Source: Prostheceraeus crozeri (Eukaryota; Platyhelminthes; Polycladida; Euryleptidae). From it: a DNA stretch of 64,000 nucleotides. The DNA is taken from contig CAJQUW010012927.1 in assembly GCA_907163375.1 (NCBI GenBank), forward strand, positions 1-64,000, given 5' to 3'. Positions 1-10,655 of this stretch are shown piece by piece. Under the pieces are notes generated by a model, which saw only the letters and a list, made by a program, of their open reading frames with translations, was not told the origin of the DNA and ran no database searches. Position numbers and translations under genes: made by a program. Position 1 is the first letter of the stretch. Each line of letters begins with the position of its first letter.

Positions 1-815
1 AATTTAGTAGTTATATCTTCACCAACTAAGCCTCGCATAACATTATTATATTTGTAGATACAAAAAGCTAAAGAAAGAATATCGTTAACTAAATATGGTC
101 TCCATTCATTTTCTTTATAATTTTCATGTGTTATGTCTCCAATTCCATAATTTAATTTACACACATTGGTAGGAATTTTAAAATTCTCACACCATTTAGA
201 AAGACTATTTTTACATGTTGATAACTAGGATGAATAGGATTAGCTGTTGAACAGTTAGGATCAAGAAAAGTTTCGAGATCCCAAATATATGTTGAACTAT
301 AGTCAATTTTTTTCTTTGTTATGATTTTATATGGACGCGTTGTTAGATTTTCATCAGTAACTGTTTTATATATTGGTTTGAAATTATTTTCAATTTCTCT
401 AATAGGTTTTAATTTATGAGATTTATTAATTAAACAATAGTGTCCAATTGTTGAACCTTCGTGAAAATAATTGTAATAAACATAATTATGAAACGTTTCA
501 ATTCCTCTAGGATTTAAATGACGATTCGAAGGACTGTAATACTGAACACTTTCTCCAAAAAATTTTATTGAACTGAAAAAATTTGCAGTTTGACATTGCT
601 CCTGTTCTCGATGTGGCTTTCTCTTTATATAAAAAATTATTAAACATTTCTTTCATCATTTCTCCTTGTTCTTCATTAAAACCTCGCAAAACATTATAAC
701 ATTTAATAAAACCAAAATCTTCAGAAGGAATATAACAATATTCACCGAAATATTCTTTGATTCTATATTTCATATTAGTACCTGCACCTCTATGTGATCT
801 TTGTACTAGCTTCAT
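1..815 (-). pseudogene. Protein-primed DNA polymerase B remnant (copy A)
   Basis: This is part of a family B, protein-primed DNA polymerase that would replicate the element; the rest lies beyond the left edge. The minus strand of 1..200 encodes an exonuclease III-type motif (WRPYLVNDILSLAF, the YxxxD pattern), preceded by SKWCENFKIP, which is typical of Maverick/adintovirus polymerases. The 507..815 part encodes HRGAGTN and YCYIP, which I recognise from the N-terminal region of another polymerase subtype of these elements. None of this resembles the zinc-finger/HNH type of polymerase in copy B. It is a broken fossil. The family assignment is fairly firm, the subtype less so. Confidence 0.7.
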
Positions 816-851
816 TCCAAAATCTTCATACTTAATATTACCTGTAAAAAT

Positions 852-1229
852 CTATTCATGACTATCTAATTTCTCATCCAGATTGGAAAACCATGTTTCA
901 AATGATTTTTTATTATGGAAGGTTACGTAAAAATATTGAATTATATTTTCCTGATCTTTGATAGATTTTCCAAGTAAATTAATAATTTTACCATTTGCTA
1001 AAAGTTTCCGCATATCATTTACTACATTAGTAAAAAGTTCATTTTCATACGTAATTTCGTTCGGATTAAACAGATTCAATAGATCGTCACCAAGTCTATC
1101 ATTAGAGAATATATCAGTTTCCAATGTTTCTAATGTTTCCTTTGTTCTTCGGTTCTGTTTTTTAATACTACGTTTCTGTTTTTCTTTAATCCACTTCTGT
1201 TTCTTTAATGAAGCAAATTTCTTCATCAA
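852..1229 (-). pseudogene. Uncharacterised lysine-rich ORF (copy A)
   Basis: A 125-residue reading frame with a very basic N-terminus (many K and R in residues 1-32), followed by an acidic, mostly helical part. I do not recognise it. It lies between the small conserved gene at 1233..1421 and the polymerase remnant, all on the same strand, so it belongs to the polymerase side of the element. It may be the front of the polymerase gene or a separate gene. No counterpart was seen in copy B. Confidence 0.4.
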
Positions 1230-1232
1230 ATT

Positions 1233-1421
1233 CTACAATTTGTTTTTTATTAATTCATCAATAATAGGTTTCGTACCTTTATTCATCTTATAATCTTTGA
1301 CAAATTGGATATATCTGCGATGGTAATAAAATTTAACTTCTTTCTTCGAATTTACAGGATTTGTTGGATGACGATAATCTTTTAAAACTGGTACATGTTC
1401 TATCTTGTACGCATTCAACAT
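1233..1421 (-). pseudogene. Small conserved element protein (copy A version)
   Basis: A 62-residue frame whose first ~50 residues match the N-terminus of the 120-residue protein at 55857..56219 in copy B. Shared signatures are the HxPVLxDYxHPxNPxNSKK stretch and a Y-H-x2-Y-I-x-F-V-K-D-Y-K pattern. After that the two proteins differ completely. Its function is unknown. It stands just upstream of the polymerase side, as in copy B. The start codon follows an A-rich run, like other genes of these elements. Confidence 0.55.
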
Positions 1422-1496
1422 ATTTTTTTAAAATTTTATTAATAAAATATTTATAAGAAAAAATTATTTGATCACTCCGCGAAAATATTTTCTATC

Positions 1497-1545
1497 GACT
1501 TTCAGTCGGGGCGAAGCCCCTCGAGGCGAAGCCTAGTCAGAGAAC
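1497..1545. terminator. GC-rich double hairpin after the ATPase gene (copy A)
   Basis: Two adjacent short hairpins of the form GGGGC-TTC-GCCCC and AGGC-TTC-GCCT lie just beyond the stop of the ATPase remnant, in otherwise AT-rich DNA. The same pair follows the ATPase gene of copy B at 51640..51690. Their place at a gene end suggests transcription termination or RNA 3'-end formation. That role is inferred. Confidence 0.45.
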
Positions 1546-2275
1546 AATTGTTCGATAACTCATCATGTATTTTTTATCAATATTAATTGTAATGAAGCCA
1601 TAATCTTTTGACCAAGCATTGTTACACGATTGTTTAAATTCATCTTTATTTCTTACACATAAATCTCTTAACAAATCACTTAAGTTTCTTGGATTTATTT
1701 CAAATAGTATAAATATATTTGCATTCTTTCTAATAACACTTCCATCTAATGAATACATACTTTGTGTTAAATGAAAAACACCACAGTTATTATGTCTACC
1801 GCTTGTGAAACAATTTCTCTGAACTGACTGATTTCTATCATTAACACAATCATCAAAAATTACACAATGTTTCATTGTTTTATCTAGTTTACTAGGATCT
1901 TGCATATTACCACTATCATCTATTAATTGTATCTTTATGTGCTTATTTTTATTGGATTCTACTAACAGAATCATTTTTTTGCTGCTTCTTCACACCACGA
2001 ACTTATTTCTTCTTCATCTTCAGATTTTTCATATTCTTTGAATAATGAAGCAATTGCTGTTTTTTAAGATTATTTTCAAATCCATATTTTAAAAATTGAT
2101 AGACGGGTTGTTCTGCTGTTGTTGTATAAATTGTAAGATTGTTATAATCCAAAAAACTTGGAGTCGTTAAAATTTTAAATAATAAATATGTTATTCCACA
2201 TCCTGATCTTCCACAAATAACTGACAAAACTTTGTTAGATAAATTTGGATGATGATTAAATTTAAGTTTTTTTAT
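1537..2275 (-). pseudogene. A32-type DNA packaging ATPase remnant (copy A)
   Basis: Relative of the intact packaging ATPase at 50845..51621. The Walker A neighbourhood (GRSGCG...YLLFKILTTP), the Walker B segment (HCVIFDDCVND) and the downstream GRHNNC...FHLTQSMYSLDGS stretch are all recognisable. In Polintons and related viruses this FtsK/HerA-class ATPase drives genome packaging into the capsid. It lies in more than one frame and is a broken fossil. The penton-like remnant is next to it on the same strand, as in copy B. Confidence 0.8.
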
Positions 2276-2347
2276 TGAATGGGAGCATTTCAGTCATTTT
2301 TTAATAAAAAATTTTATTTTTATTTTAAAAGAAGAAGAAGAAGAAAA

Positions 2348-3135
2348 TTAAACTTCTCTAACCAAAAGATCTATCATAATCTCTTCACCTCCAAAATTTA
2401 TTTCTTGTCCTTTCTCATCGGTGATTCTAATGTTAATGCTGTTACTAGTCTTTCTTGTGAAAGGGAAATATATTAATGTCTGTGGAATTACATTTAATCT
2501 ATAACCAATGGGTACAGTAAAATCTGGAAAACTGAATATTAAATTTGACAATTTACCATTATATATCCTCCTTCAATAATGTCACAATGTACAACAATTG
2601 AATTTATTTCAGTTATTTTTGGAATCTTCTCACCTAAATGATAACCTTGACTATAGGTTTGTTTATTAAATCCTAATAGTTTTGACAATGATCTATCATG
2701 ATTAAAATCAACATGATGATTTTCGTCTAAAGTAAGAGAAAATTTATTAACTGCCGGTTCAACTGCAAAATGTAATTGTTTCTTATCTTTAAATGGTATA
2801 CCTAAATGTCTCTTAATTTCATTTGATATTGATTCAACTTCGTAAGAACCAGGAAGAAAAGTTAGTATTTTCCACGTTTTACCTTTATCAGTAGAATATC
2901 TAAATTGATCATTGACATCTTTGACAACGTTTTGAATAGTGTTAAATGTAGAGAAACTAGTCATTGCAATTTGATAATTTTTATTTTGTTTCAAATGTAG
3001 AATGGGTTCTAAATTACAAGTGTGTGATGAAGTAGTTGTTATAATTTTTAACGTCGTACTAAATTCTGATGAACCCAAAATCTCTGTTAGATTTTCTAAG
3101 TGATTATTAATTTTGTCTAAATCTGCTTAACACAG
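2348..3135 (-). pseudogene. Penton-like minor capsid protein remnant (copy A)
   Basis: Matches the 262-residue protein at 50034..50822 over almost its whole length. Shared landmarks are SFSTFNTIQN, LPGSYEVESISNEIKRHLG, CDIIEGGY and the C-terminal FGGEEIMIDLLVREV. The family is the single-jelly-roll penton-like minor capsid protein of Polinton/adintovirus elements. It is spread over more than one frame and is broken. The gene order (coiled-coil protein, penton, ATPase) is the same as in copy B. Confidence 0.75.
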
Positions 3136-3179
3136 TTTTTAGTTAAATATTTTAAATAAATATTTTTTTATAAAAAGTT

Positions 3180-3995
3180 AAAAACAACATATTTCAGCTA
3201 TGCTTTTATAATCCTGTTCATTTAGAATCTTCTTTTCTAACAGTCTTTTCAATATAGCATGAATTTCATTGAAACTAGAATTATGTCCTTCTTTTATAGC
3301 AGAGATTAAAATATTTAATCTATTTAGTAATTCTTGTGGATCATCTGGTAGAAATACAGTTGTTTCTGTTTTAAAACCTTTTCCTACTTTAGGCCTCCGT
3401 TGATAATAAATTTTGTAATTGTTTATAACGTCTAAGAGATTTTACTGCACCAACTCTATCTAACATAGCTTTATATTTTATGAGATCTTCTACAGCATGA
3501 TTTTTTAAATCTGCTCCTCTTAAAAGATCAACAAAATTTCTATCTAAATTAAAAGGAGATTTATCTGGTGAAAAAATTAAACCTCGAAAAGGTTGTGGAA
3601 ATATTTCTTTTTGTCCGAGATAAAATCTAGGTATTGTTTTTCCATCTATAAATGAAATAGAATGTTCAAATTGCATAAATTTTGGTAATTTCTTATTAAT
3701 GTTTGATTCTAGTAATCCATAGTCATCTAATATAGTTTTGTGTTCTGGATCTGTTATATCAATTTGTTTATCATTATTTGTAAGTTCTTTTTCAAGCTTT
3801 TTAAATGGTTCAATAGTTTTTCAAAATCAGTTTTTACTTGCTCGGTTTGCTGCATTTTTTCAAACATATCAGATTGAATACCAGCTCTTATCATTCTATG
3901 CTGAGTATGATTTTCTTTCATAATATTTTTTTGCTTTATTAACTCATCTAATTGTTGGATTATTTTTTGATTATCAGCTTTAATTTCATCCATTT
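3180..3995 (-). pseudogene. Coiled-coil/conserved Polinton protein remnant (copy A)
   Basis: Counterpart of the gene at 49222..50019. The N-terminal charged coiled-coil (LDELIKQKNIMKENHTQHRM), the middle NFVDLLRGADLKN segment and the C-terminal DPQELLNRLNIL-type helix pair are all recognisable on the minus strand. The function is unknown, but proteins with this tail recur in Polinton-like elements. It is broken across several frames. A start at an A-rich run before MDEIK (about 3992) matches the start context of copy B. Confidence 0.65.
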
Positions 3996-4123
3996 TTAAA
4001 ATATAATATTTGAATTTTGTGGTAACATTGGAATACAACAAAAACATTTTACTGAACAAATTATTTTTTTATTGCTTTGGCGTCTAAAATTTTGTTTAAT
4101 AGAGTTTTGCTGAAAGTTTCGCT

Positions 4124-4756
4124 TTAAGTTTTTAGTTCTTCTAAAAAAAATTTATCATTTTCTTCATTAGAAATTTTACCATCATTAGAAATTTTGTCGA
4201 GCTGTTTATTCTTATCATTAAATGATATTTGATTTACTTCATTAGCTATTTGATCAAATTTTTCAATCTCATCTAACTTAATAACATTATCATCACATAC
4301 TCTTTGAAAGTAGTAATGTAGTTTGTCATAGACTTCTTTAATACGTAAATGCTTAGTTTTTAATGATTTTCGTTTCTTAGTTATTAAAGATTTATCTAAC
4401 ATTGTAACAAGCGAAGTTGTAAAAACACCCGTACCTGTTAAAGCTGTAGCAACTACTGGAATTACTAAAACACCTGAAGATATAGCAATTGTTAAAGCAC
4501 CTAAACTTATTGTTAAAAATATTCCAATACCTTGTGTTACATTCTTAACTTTAGACCATCTCTTTCTTAATTTATCATAATGCTCTAATCTTAATAATAA
4601 TTGAGATTCCTTATCTTTCATATAACGTACTCTATCTTTGTGTTTTTCAATGTTCATCTTTTCGATGTCCATTAAAGTAGAACTACGTTCATTTGTTAAC
4701 GAAGGATATATTCTCGAAATTCCTTCCATTTTTGAGGTTTCTTCCACGTGTTTCAT
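4124..4756 (-). CDS. Two-helix membrane protein (copy A)
   Basis: A 210-residue frame, the best preserved gene of copy A. Residues ~35-70 are a charged helix (HKDRVRYMKDKESQLLLRLEHY). Residues ~78-122 are two hydrophobic segments rich in G, T, S, V and I that look like a transmembrane hairpin. The tail holds YDKLHYYFQRVCDDNV. The copy B homologue at 48538..49152 is about 80% identical by eye over this core. The function is unknown; a membrane-active or capsid-internal role is only a guess. It is the gene nearest the inner end of the element in both copies. Confidence 0.6.
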   Translation of the reverse strand: MKHVEETSKMEGISRIYPSLTNERSSTLMDIEKMNIEKHKDRVRYMKDKESQLLLRLEHYDKLRKRWSKVKNVTQGIGIFLTISLGALTIAISSGVLVIPVVATALTGTGVFTTSLVTMLDKSLITKKRKSLKTKHLRIKEVYDKLHYYFQRVCDDNVIKLDEIEKFDQIANEVNQISFNDKNKQLDKISNDGKISNEENDKFFLEELKT

Positions 4757-4800
4757 CCATTTTTTAATAAATATTTTGAATACAATCTTCTGAAATTCTT

Positions 4801-4940
4801 AGACTACCTAAATTTTTAGTCTACTGAAATTTGGGCCTACGTGAAATTTTCGACCACGTGATATTTTTTGGACTGCCTAAATTTTCGACTACGTGAAATT
4901 TTTAGACTGCCTAAATTTTGAGACTACTTAAATTTTTGAA
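4801..4940. repeat. Short AT-rich tandem array at the inner flank of copy A
   Basis: About seven degenerate units of roughly 18-22 bp built on 'gactacctaaattttt' and 'gactacgtgaaatttt'. The array sits just outside the first gene of copy A. Copy B has an array of other short units in the same place (48178..48500). It could be part of a degenerate terminal repeat or an upstream regulatory region. Confidence 0.6.
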
Positions 4941-4949
4941 ATCTCGGAA

Positions 4950-4995
4950 GGTGTGACATCCGGTGCGAGCGAAGAGATGCACCGGATGTCATACC
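4950..4995. repeat. 17-bp stem inverted repeat
   Basis: 4950..4966 (ggtgtgacatccggtgc) pairs with 4979..4995 at 16 of 17 positions, around a 12-base loop. It is much more GC-rich than its surroundings and lies right beside the tandem array at the inner flank of copy A. It may mark the element's boundary or be an unrelated small palindrome. Confidence 0.6.
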
Positions 4996-6168
4996 CTATG
5001 CTACTCTCCTCATGTGTAATAAATTGGCGAGTAAGTCGTTCTGTTCAAAATTATGTTTATCACTTATATTGAAAAGATCCTATTTAACAGTCTGCCCATT
5101 CAGATGATAAGAGGACAGGTCTGTTTCCAATCAAAATACCAGATCTAGCTAATAACACAGCGGGATTACGCTATCTAAAATCTACTAGGTGTGTAAGAGA
5201 ATTAATATTAGTTCCTTAAGCTAAAACGTGAAATAGAATTCTACAAAATCTGCATACAAATTATTTGACAATTTTTAATGAGGTCATCAACAGGAACTTG
5301 GTCAGGACGATCGCGTTTCGACCGCTTTATCCTGGACGCTCAAACCAGACCAATCGCGGTCCTGTACATTTAAGATGCGCAGCCTCAAAAATTAAATTTA
5401 TAATAGAGAAAGATTAGCATCTATCAAAAAAAAATAGAGTCACTATTGACTGAAATGTACCTCAGGCATTTGAAAGAAGGACAGTTAGTAGACGGAGTCC
5501 AACTTATCCAACAGAAATCAACAATGTCTCATTTTGAGGCCAAATATACATCTGTTTTTTCATGATCAACATTACAATGATTGCATTGAGGGTGAGAGTA
5601 AGAAGATAGATGAAAAGAACATGAGACTGAATGTAAATTTCCAATTCTTCACTAAAACGATATCATGATGGAGTCTTCCATCATTATTTTTTTTGATAAA
5701 AAACCCAATTAAAACGATGTGTTTCTCTTAATAGCCGTCTACAGTATTGAGGATCTTTCGTCAAACAAAGGGACTTTTCTATCAAACAAATTATGTCACA
5801 TGCCCAAAACTTATTTTCATCTTTCAACATTGTTGCAGATGATCACAAAGCATCGATTGGGTGATGACTGGATCAACCTTCAGCAATCACATCTTGTAAC
5901 GGAACATCATTTCTTCCCAAGTCTCCACGTCTCTTAGAAGTTAAACCCTAAACATCTTCATTTCGAAAAATGTCATCACACGTGCGTTTGACTTTTGACC
6001 TTTAGACTGCATTCGATGTGTTCAAGATTGATCATTGAGCTCTTCAACGATTTCAAATGATGTGTAACATTGCAAAATATATACAGAAATAGTTTCGAAG
6101 TTTATGTAATCATGTAATCATAGAAATTTAGGTAGTCCTTAAGAGGACTGACAAGCGCTCACTGCACA
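4996..6168. other. No gene recognised
   Basis: AT-rich intergenic DNA. Part of it (about 5480..5670, minus strand) is a copy of a dispersed repeat also found near 8930, 10560 and 42760. Nothing else was identified. Confidence 0.5.
5480..5670 (-). repeat. Dispersed repeat family R1, copy 1
   Basis: On the minus strand this reads 'gtgaagaattggaa...gttcttttcatct...cttac' followed by 'aaaatgagacattgttgatttctgttggata'. The first half matches 8930..9070 and the second half matches 10558..10655, so these are fragments of one family. Its class is unknown. Confidence 0.5.
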
Positions 6169-6176
6169 GGAAAACC

Positions 6177-6224
6177 CACAGAATTAGATTTTTCTGCGCG
6201 CGCAACAAAATATATAATTCTGCG
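6177..6224. mobile_element. 48-bp ends-only derivative of an 8-bp-TSD DNA transposon
   Basis: It begins CACAGAATTAGATTxxTCTGCGCGC and ends with the inverted TAATTCTGCG, matching the two ends of the ~600-bp elements at 23425..24027 and 30129..30726 with nearly all the interior missing. The flanks 6169..6176 (ggaaaacc) and 6225..6232 (ggcaaacc) match at 7 of 8 positions, a decayed 8-bp target-site duplication. It is therefore an extreme internal-deletion copy. Confidence 0.7.
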
Positions 6225-6714
6225 GGCAAACCAGGCAAAGTTGAATTTTTTTAATATCAAAATACACACATTGACAACTATCACAAAACACAGGGCGAAC
6301 GAAAATTGCATATTGTCAGACACAAATCTCGACACCAGTGAGTCACATCTTAGGCTTGTCAGCAGGAGAACCAACCAGCTTTGTATTTAGGGTCCTTTGA
6401 TTTTCTGCAGACTCAGCCATGGTTGGCGGACCCCTGCTGTAGAACAGCGAACCATGTAACACCTATTACACACAACGATAAAAAAACTCTTGACATGAAA
6501 AAATTCCGAACTTTTGCTACAAATTCATATGTTTACACATGATATGTGCGGCACCACGACGCAAATCTTTAACAAAATAACGATGGATCTCTTCACTAAT
6601 TTTATAAGGGGTCTAAAGCGGATGAGGATGATGTCGGCATAAGCATCGTTTAATAAACTTTTTTCTACTTACTTGCAGCATACTTCAGTAACAATATTGT
6701 ACAAGCATTTTGAG

Positions 6715-8662
6715 CAGGGTTGGCTTTTTGCCGGCTAAAGCTGGTTTTTGCCACCAAGTGGTAAAAACCAGGTAAAAACCGGCAAAAACTGGCAAAAATT
6801 GGTAAAAACCGGAAAAAACTAAAATTCCGAAATATCAGTCTATTTCGTCACGAAATGATCGACAGCAAGTTGGGGTTTAAGTACTTCGGTGCATGCGGGT
6901 TTGCAGTTTGCAACTCTTATCTACCGAAACATGACATTCATTCTGTGATGAATACACATTATATGTTTTTATAACGAACGACAAACGATGTTGCCTTTCT
7001 TTGCGATTGCTCTGCCCTTTTTCTTGTGATTTAAGATCAAATGTAGACTTCAGCACCATTTTGGCTCTTTGTTTCATATAACAGAAGTTGTTAGATACTC
7101 GCAGAATTATCATCAAATGAATGAAAAATATGAAAATAAATACATGAATATAACTGGTTTATACATAGAACTAAATTAAGCAAACCACTTTCTTCATGTG
7201 GACGAGCTTCAATAATCCCACTGTCATTCTTCTGTGTTGAGTGTTCAGCAAGAATGTAGAGTGTATTTCAATAGTAGCTTAGGTTCCATCAGATCTAGAT
7301 TCGAACCCAGGTCTCATGAACGCAGAGAAAACACTCTATTAAAAAGTCTCTGTACCGGAAAATCTCACCTCTCAAATCAAGCAATGTGCAAACAGTCACT
7401 TAAAATGCATTTCTACTTTTTTAGAAATATACTTAATGTACTAATGCTTGTGACTGTAGCAGGAAATCATGATTTGTAGGAACAAATAATAATTAAATAA
7501 CGTAGTTTGCAGCAGAAATCTTGATGAAGTAAGGTATAGTGCATGTCTGAACAGCTTTAGTTATAATCTCAACAAAAGAACATGTCCAGTAAGCTGCAAA
7601 ACTGATCTTGTTGATAGAATCTGAGAGTGAAAAACAATTTTGACATTATTGTGATATACAAATTTGTTTAAATTTCTTGAAATTTCCATATTTTGAGCTC
7701 AAATCAAAACTTTACTTTCGGTTTTAAATTCATTTAACATTACCTTATCCTCTAAATATGTGAGGGTAAATCACCATGACATGAAAAATGTTGAAGGGCA
7801 AAATTTTTAATCTAGTCCTTCTGGGAGTGCAGGATAAATTTCATAGTAATATTCGTGTAATCACAATGTATAATGCATGATGTTGTAAGGCTTTCTATGT
7901 CCACAGGTTAATAAGTTCCACGAAGCTGGTAATTATTTTCCTGATTGGAAATTATTCACCTGGTTCAGAATTCTATGGAAAAATAGATTTCTTCGGTCAT
8001 TATTTGTCATAATAACCTCGAGCCTTCGGCTCTCGGTAATTATAGCAGATAATGACCTCAACTCTATGCATTATCTATTACGTATGGGACATTTGCCACA
8101 GATTTAGAAGACAAGCTATTCTATGAGATCAGCAGGGAGGTTAATCGTAGAAATCCGAGGCCAGATTTCCACATTTTCCTACCCTTCTAGCTTCATGGAA
8201 TGCCTGTTTTCGATCTTTTATATAGAGCCAAGTGATTTCCTTCCAGCATGGACGTCTGTTGCATCTTACAATGAATGAAATTCGTAAAGCAACAAAATGC
8301 GTGTACACTTAGAAGAATAATGCTCAAAAGCTTTATAGAAATATTTTTTGCAATAATTCATATTCTTACACCTATACTTGGAACATATTCTTGATTGAAA
8401 TACGATATTGATAGGTTTGAATTGTGAAAATACAGGCCTAAATGTTTATCGAATGATGAAAAAGTAAACTGAACTTATTGCGACTACCGTTCATCAATAA
8501 AGTAAGGAGTGACGATGATCCCTTATATTATATGTACCCAAAAAACTTGAGTAGTAATGCTGGAAAAATAGTTTTAGCCAGTTTTTGCCGAAAAATGGTG
8601 ACAAAAGCTGGTGGTTTTTACCAGGTGGTAAAAACCAGGGTGGTTTTTACCGGCCAACCATG
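6715..8662. mobile_element. Non-autonomous hAT-like element (1.95 kb)
   Basis: The left end CAGGGTTGGC pairs with the right end GCCAACCATG. Both ends carry subterminal runs of 'ggtaaaaaccagg / gccggtttttacc' words in opposite orientation (6715..6815 and 8570..8662). The flanks 6707..6714 (attttgag) and 8663..8670 (atttggag) match at 7 of 8 bases, the 8-bp duplication expected of hAT. The interior holds only short ORFs with no transposase, so it is non-autonomous. TIR form, subterminal repeats and TSD length agree on the class. Confidence 0.75.
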
Positions 8663-8929
8663 ATTTGGAGATGCCCTAATGTAATTGCCTCTCTTTCTAA
8701 ATTTGAGATTCGATTTTGCTGATAGCTTATACTGTACGTATGCAAATTATACCGGTATTGCTTTCTGATGAACGCCACATGATGCTCTGAATATTGATTT
8801 TCATATCAAAAATATTTTTTCAAAGATATTTCATTCGACACATCGATCCCTTTATGCACCTACATTAGCTTACATTTAGTATTACGTGACTGGAATGAAA
8901 ACTGTGTGGTCATGTGCATTGTACAACAA

Positions 8930-9070
8930 TGGTGAAAGATTTCGACATGATGGCTATCGTTTAAGTGAAGAATTGGAAGTAGCTTTTCTATTCAGTGGTT
9001 GTTCTTTTCATCTAGCTTCTTATCTTTCGAACTTAACTTTGTATGTATACATGCTCTCACCCTAAATGTT
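8930..9070 (+). repeat. Dispersed repeat family R1, copy 2
   Basis: The stretch 'tttcgacatgatggctat...gaattggaagtagctttt...gttgttctt' recurs at 42790..42870, and in inverse form at 5580..5670. It is a fragment of an unclassified interspersed repeat. Confidence 0.5.
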
Positions 9071-9367
9071 GATTATGGTAATAGAGAAGTTGGGGATCTG
9101 TGAAACTTCGAGAGTCTATTCGAAATTCCGATTCGTGAAGAATTTGAATCGGTCATGTCGACTGACCAAAAACTATTTCAATTTCTTTTTTTTGAATTTG
9201 CCTCTTCTTGTTAGTTGCTACTTGAAAGTGACAATGCAATGTGTTGGATTCTCATTGAAAGTGGTTGTTAAGAGCGTCGGTTGTTGACCAAGAATTAGTC
9301 GAATAAGCTACAGTACGTGCTACATCATTAATACTTACATGTGCCACATTCTGCTCAGATCAGGGCC

Positions 9368-9400
9368 TCGGACTCGGTCGATCTTTCTGACCGAGTCCGA
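9368..9400. repeat. Perfect 12-bp stem, 9-base loop hairpin
   Basis: tcggactcggtc (9368..9379) and its exact complement (9389..9400) enclose gatctttct. The 'cggactcgg' words resemble hAT terminal sequences, so it may be a relic of transposon ends. Confidence 0.6.
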
Positions 9401-10557
9401 CATACTTCACAATAGCTGATTTAAAGTAGAATTGTAAGTGGCCCATTATCAGGCTCGTAATCGTATCTTGTAAGACAGACTTTTCAAACTGTCTTTCGTC
9501 AGGAATCTTGCGCGATAGCAAGATGCAATCTTACGAACGACCCGTGATGGCAGGCCATATGTTTGATAGAAACGAAATGTCCCTCTTATCCTGAATCATC
9601 TGTACCTCTGAGATGAAATTAATCGGGCGTGTTACAAAGGTTATATGAATTTGTGTACAAAACCTGGCTTATAGTCTTTAATATGATTTTCCCATGCCCC
9701 AGGCGCAGCTACTGGGTTTCCTTACTTTGCTAATTTCCTATTTCCAGGCTGGAAAGTCCAAAACTACAGTAGGCCTACTCAGTTAGGCGTTATAGTACCA
9801 CTCACAGAGTCACAGTCCTCTGTAGTCTACCTGTATGAGATTAAGTGACAATATTGCGTATATTGTCATTATATTCCAGTAACTTATTTTGAATTCGTCC
9901 TGAAATAATTTGGATAGTCCTTTTACGGACAGCGATAACACGGAAAAGTTGTAGGCATCAACAGCTTACTGCAAAGTCTGTTATTGTTTTCTGATCTGAA
10001 AATAACGATAGAAATGATGGAATTTAATTGTTTATTCATGAAAATTGAAGCTTTCCCCGAGTTCAGGATTTAAGAACAGGAGTGATTCATGGAGCCGGGG
10101 TTACATTTCCAGACTGCGTGAGATCAAAGGACTTTATTTATGAACCTGAAGTCACAAACATGGTCCCTGTCATCAAAGTACCTACGGGTAATTTGACAAA
10201 ACAAGCCTAGTGGACAGTTTAAGGCAAGTTGTCAAATCAAGCATCCATCTAACTCATAATCTAGCGTCAATATTCGTTTGAAATAGGCTGCAGTAGATTT
10301 TAATTATCTCAGAAAAATAGAGACACTTAAATCTGACCCCCAAGACATTACCAAGATGTCACTGGCTCACTGCTTATTTCAGTAGCCAGTATTACTAAAT
10401 TACCAGATTATTAAGTCCTATTTGGTTATTTTCTTAATGGTTGGCGGCACTGGATAAGTCAATCGTACATGAAAGTAAGCTTAGCTAGGCCTATTTAAGT
10501 TTTCTGCTATCAATTCAACTCAAAGTTACCGATTCGCAGGTCCCTAGTAGAAGTGTA

Positions 10558-10655
10558 ATGGCTTCAAAATGAGACATTGATTGTTGATTTCTGTTGGATA
10601 ATTAGAAAGTTATGCTACATTAAAATTCAGTCACCTTTTTTGTCGCACCTTGTAC
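10558..10655 (+). repeat. Dispersed repeat family R1, copy 3
   Basis: 'cttcaaaatgagac...ttgatttctgttggataattagaaagttatgctacat...aaattcagtcac' recurs with changes at 42930..43015 and, inverted, at 5500..5550. Confidence 0.5.

Larger units (their letters stand above)
1..4995 (-). mobile_element. Polinton/adintovirus-like element, copy A (fossil, partial)
   Basis: This is one end of a Polinton/adintovirus-like element, read on the minus strand and cut off by the left edge of the window. From the inner end outward it holds a two-helix membrane protein, a coiled-coil protein, a penton-like protein, an A32-type ATPase, a small conserved protein, an uncharacterised ORF and a type B DNA polymerase remnant. 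The first five are clear relatives of genes in copy B (48178 onward). The membrane protein is roughly 80% identical by eye over its core. It is broken, with roughly ten interruptions, so it is an inactive fossil of moderate age. No terminal inverted repeat or target-site duplication was found. Confidence 0.85.

Noticed and set aside
958-1293. 111-residue plus-strand ORF opposite the copy A genes
   Set aside because: Shadow of the lysine-rich minus-strand frame; hydrophobic F/L/S composition is what the complement of A-rich codons gives.
5719-5937. 72-residue ORF as a small gene
   Set aside because: No domain, no context, and length expected by chance in this much sequence.
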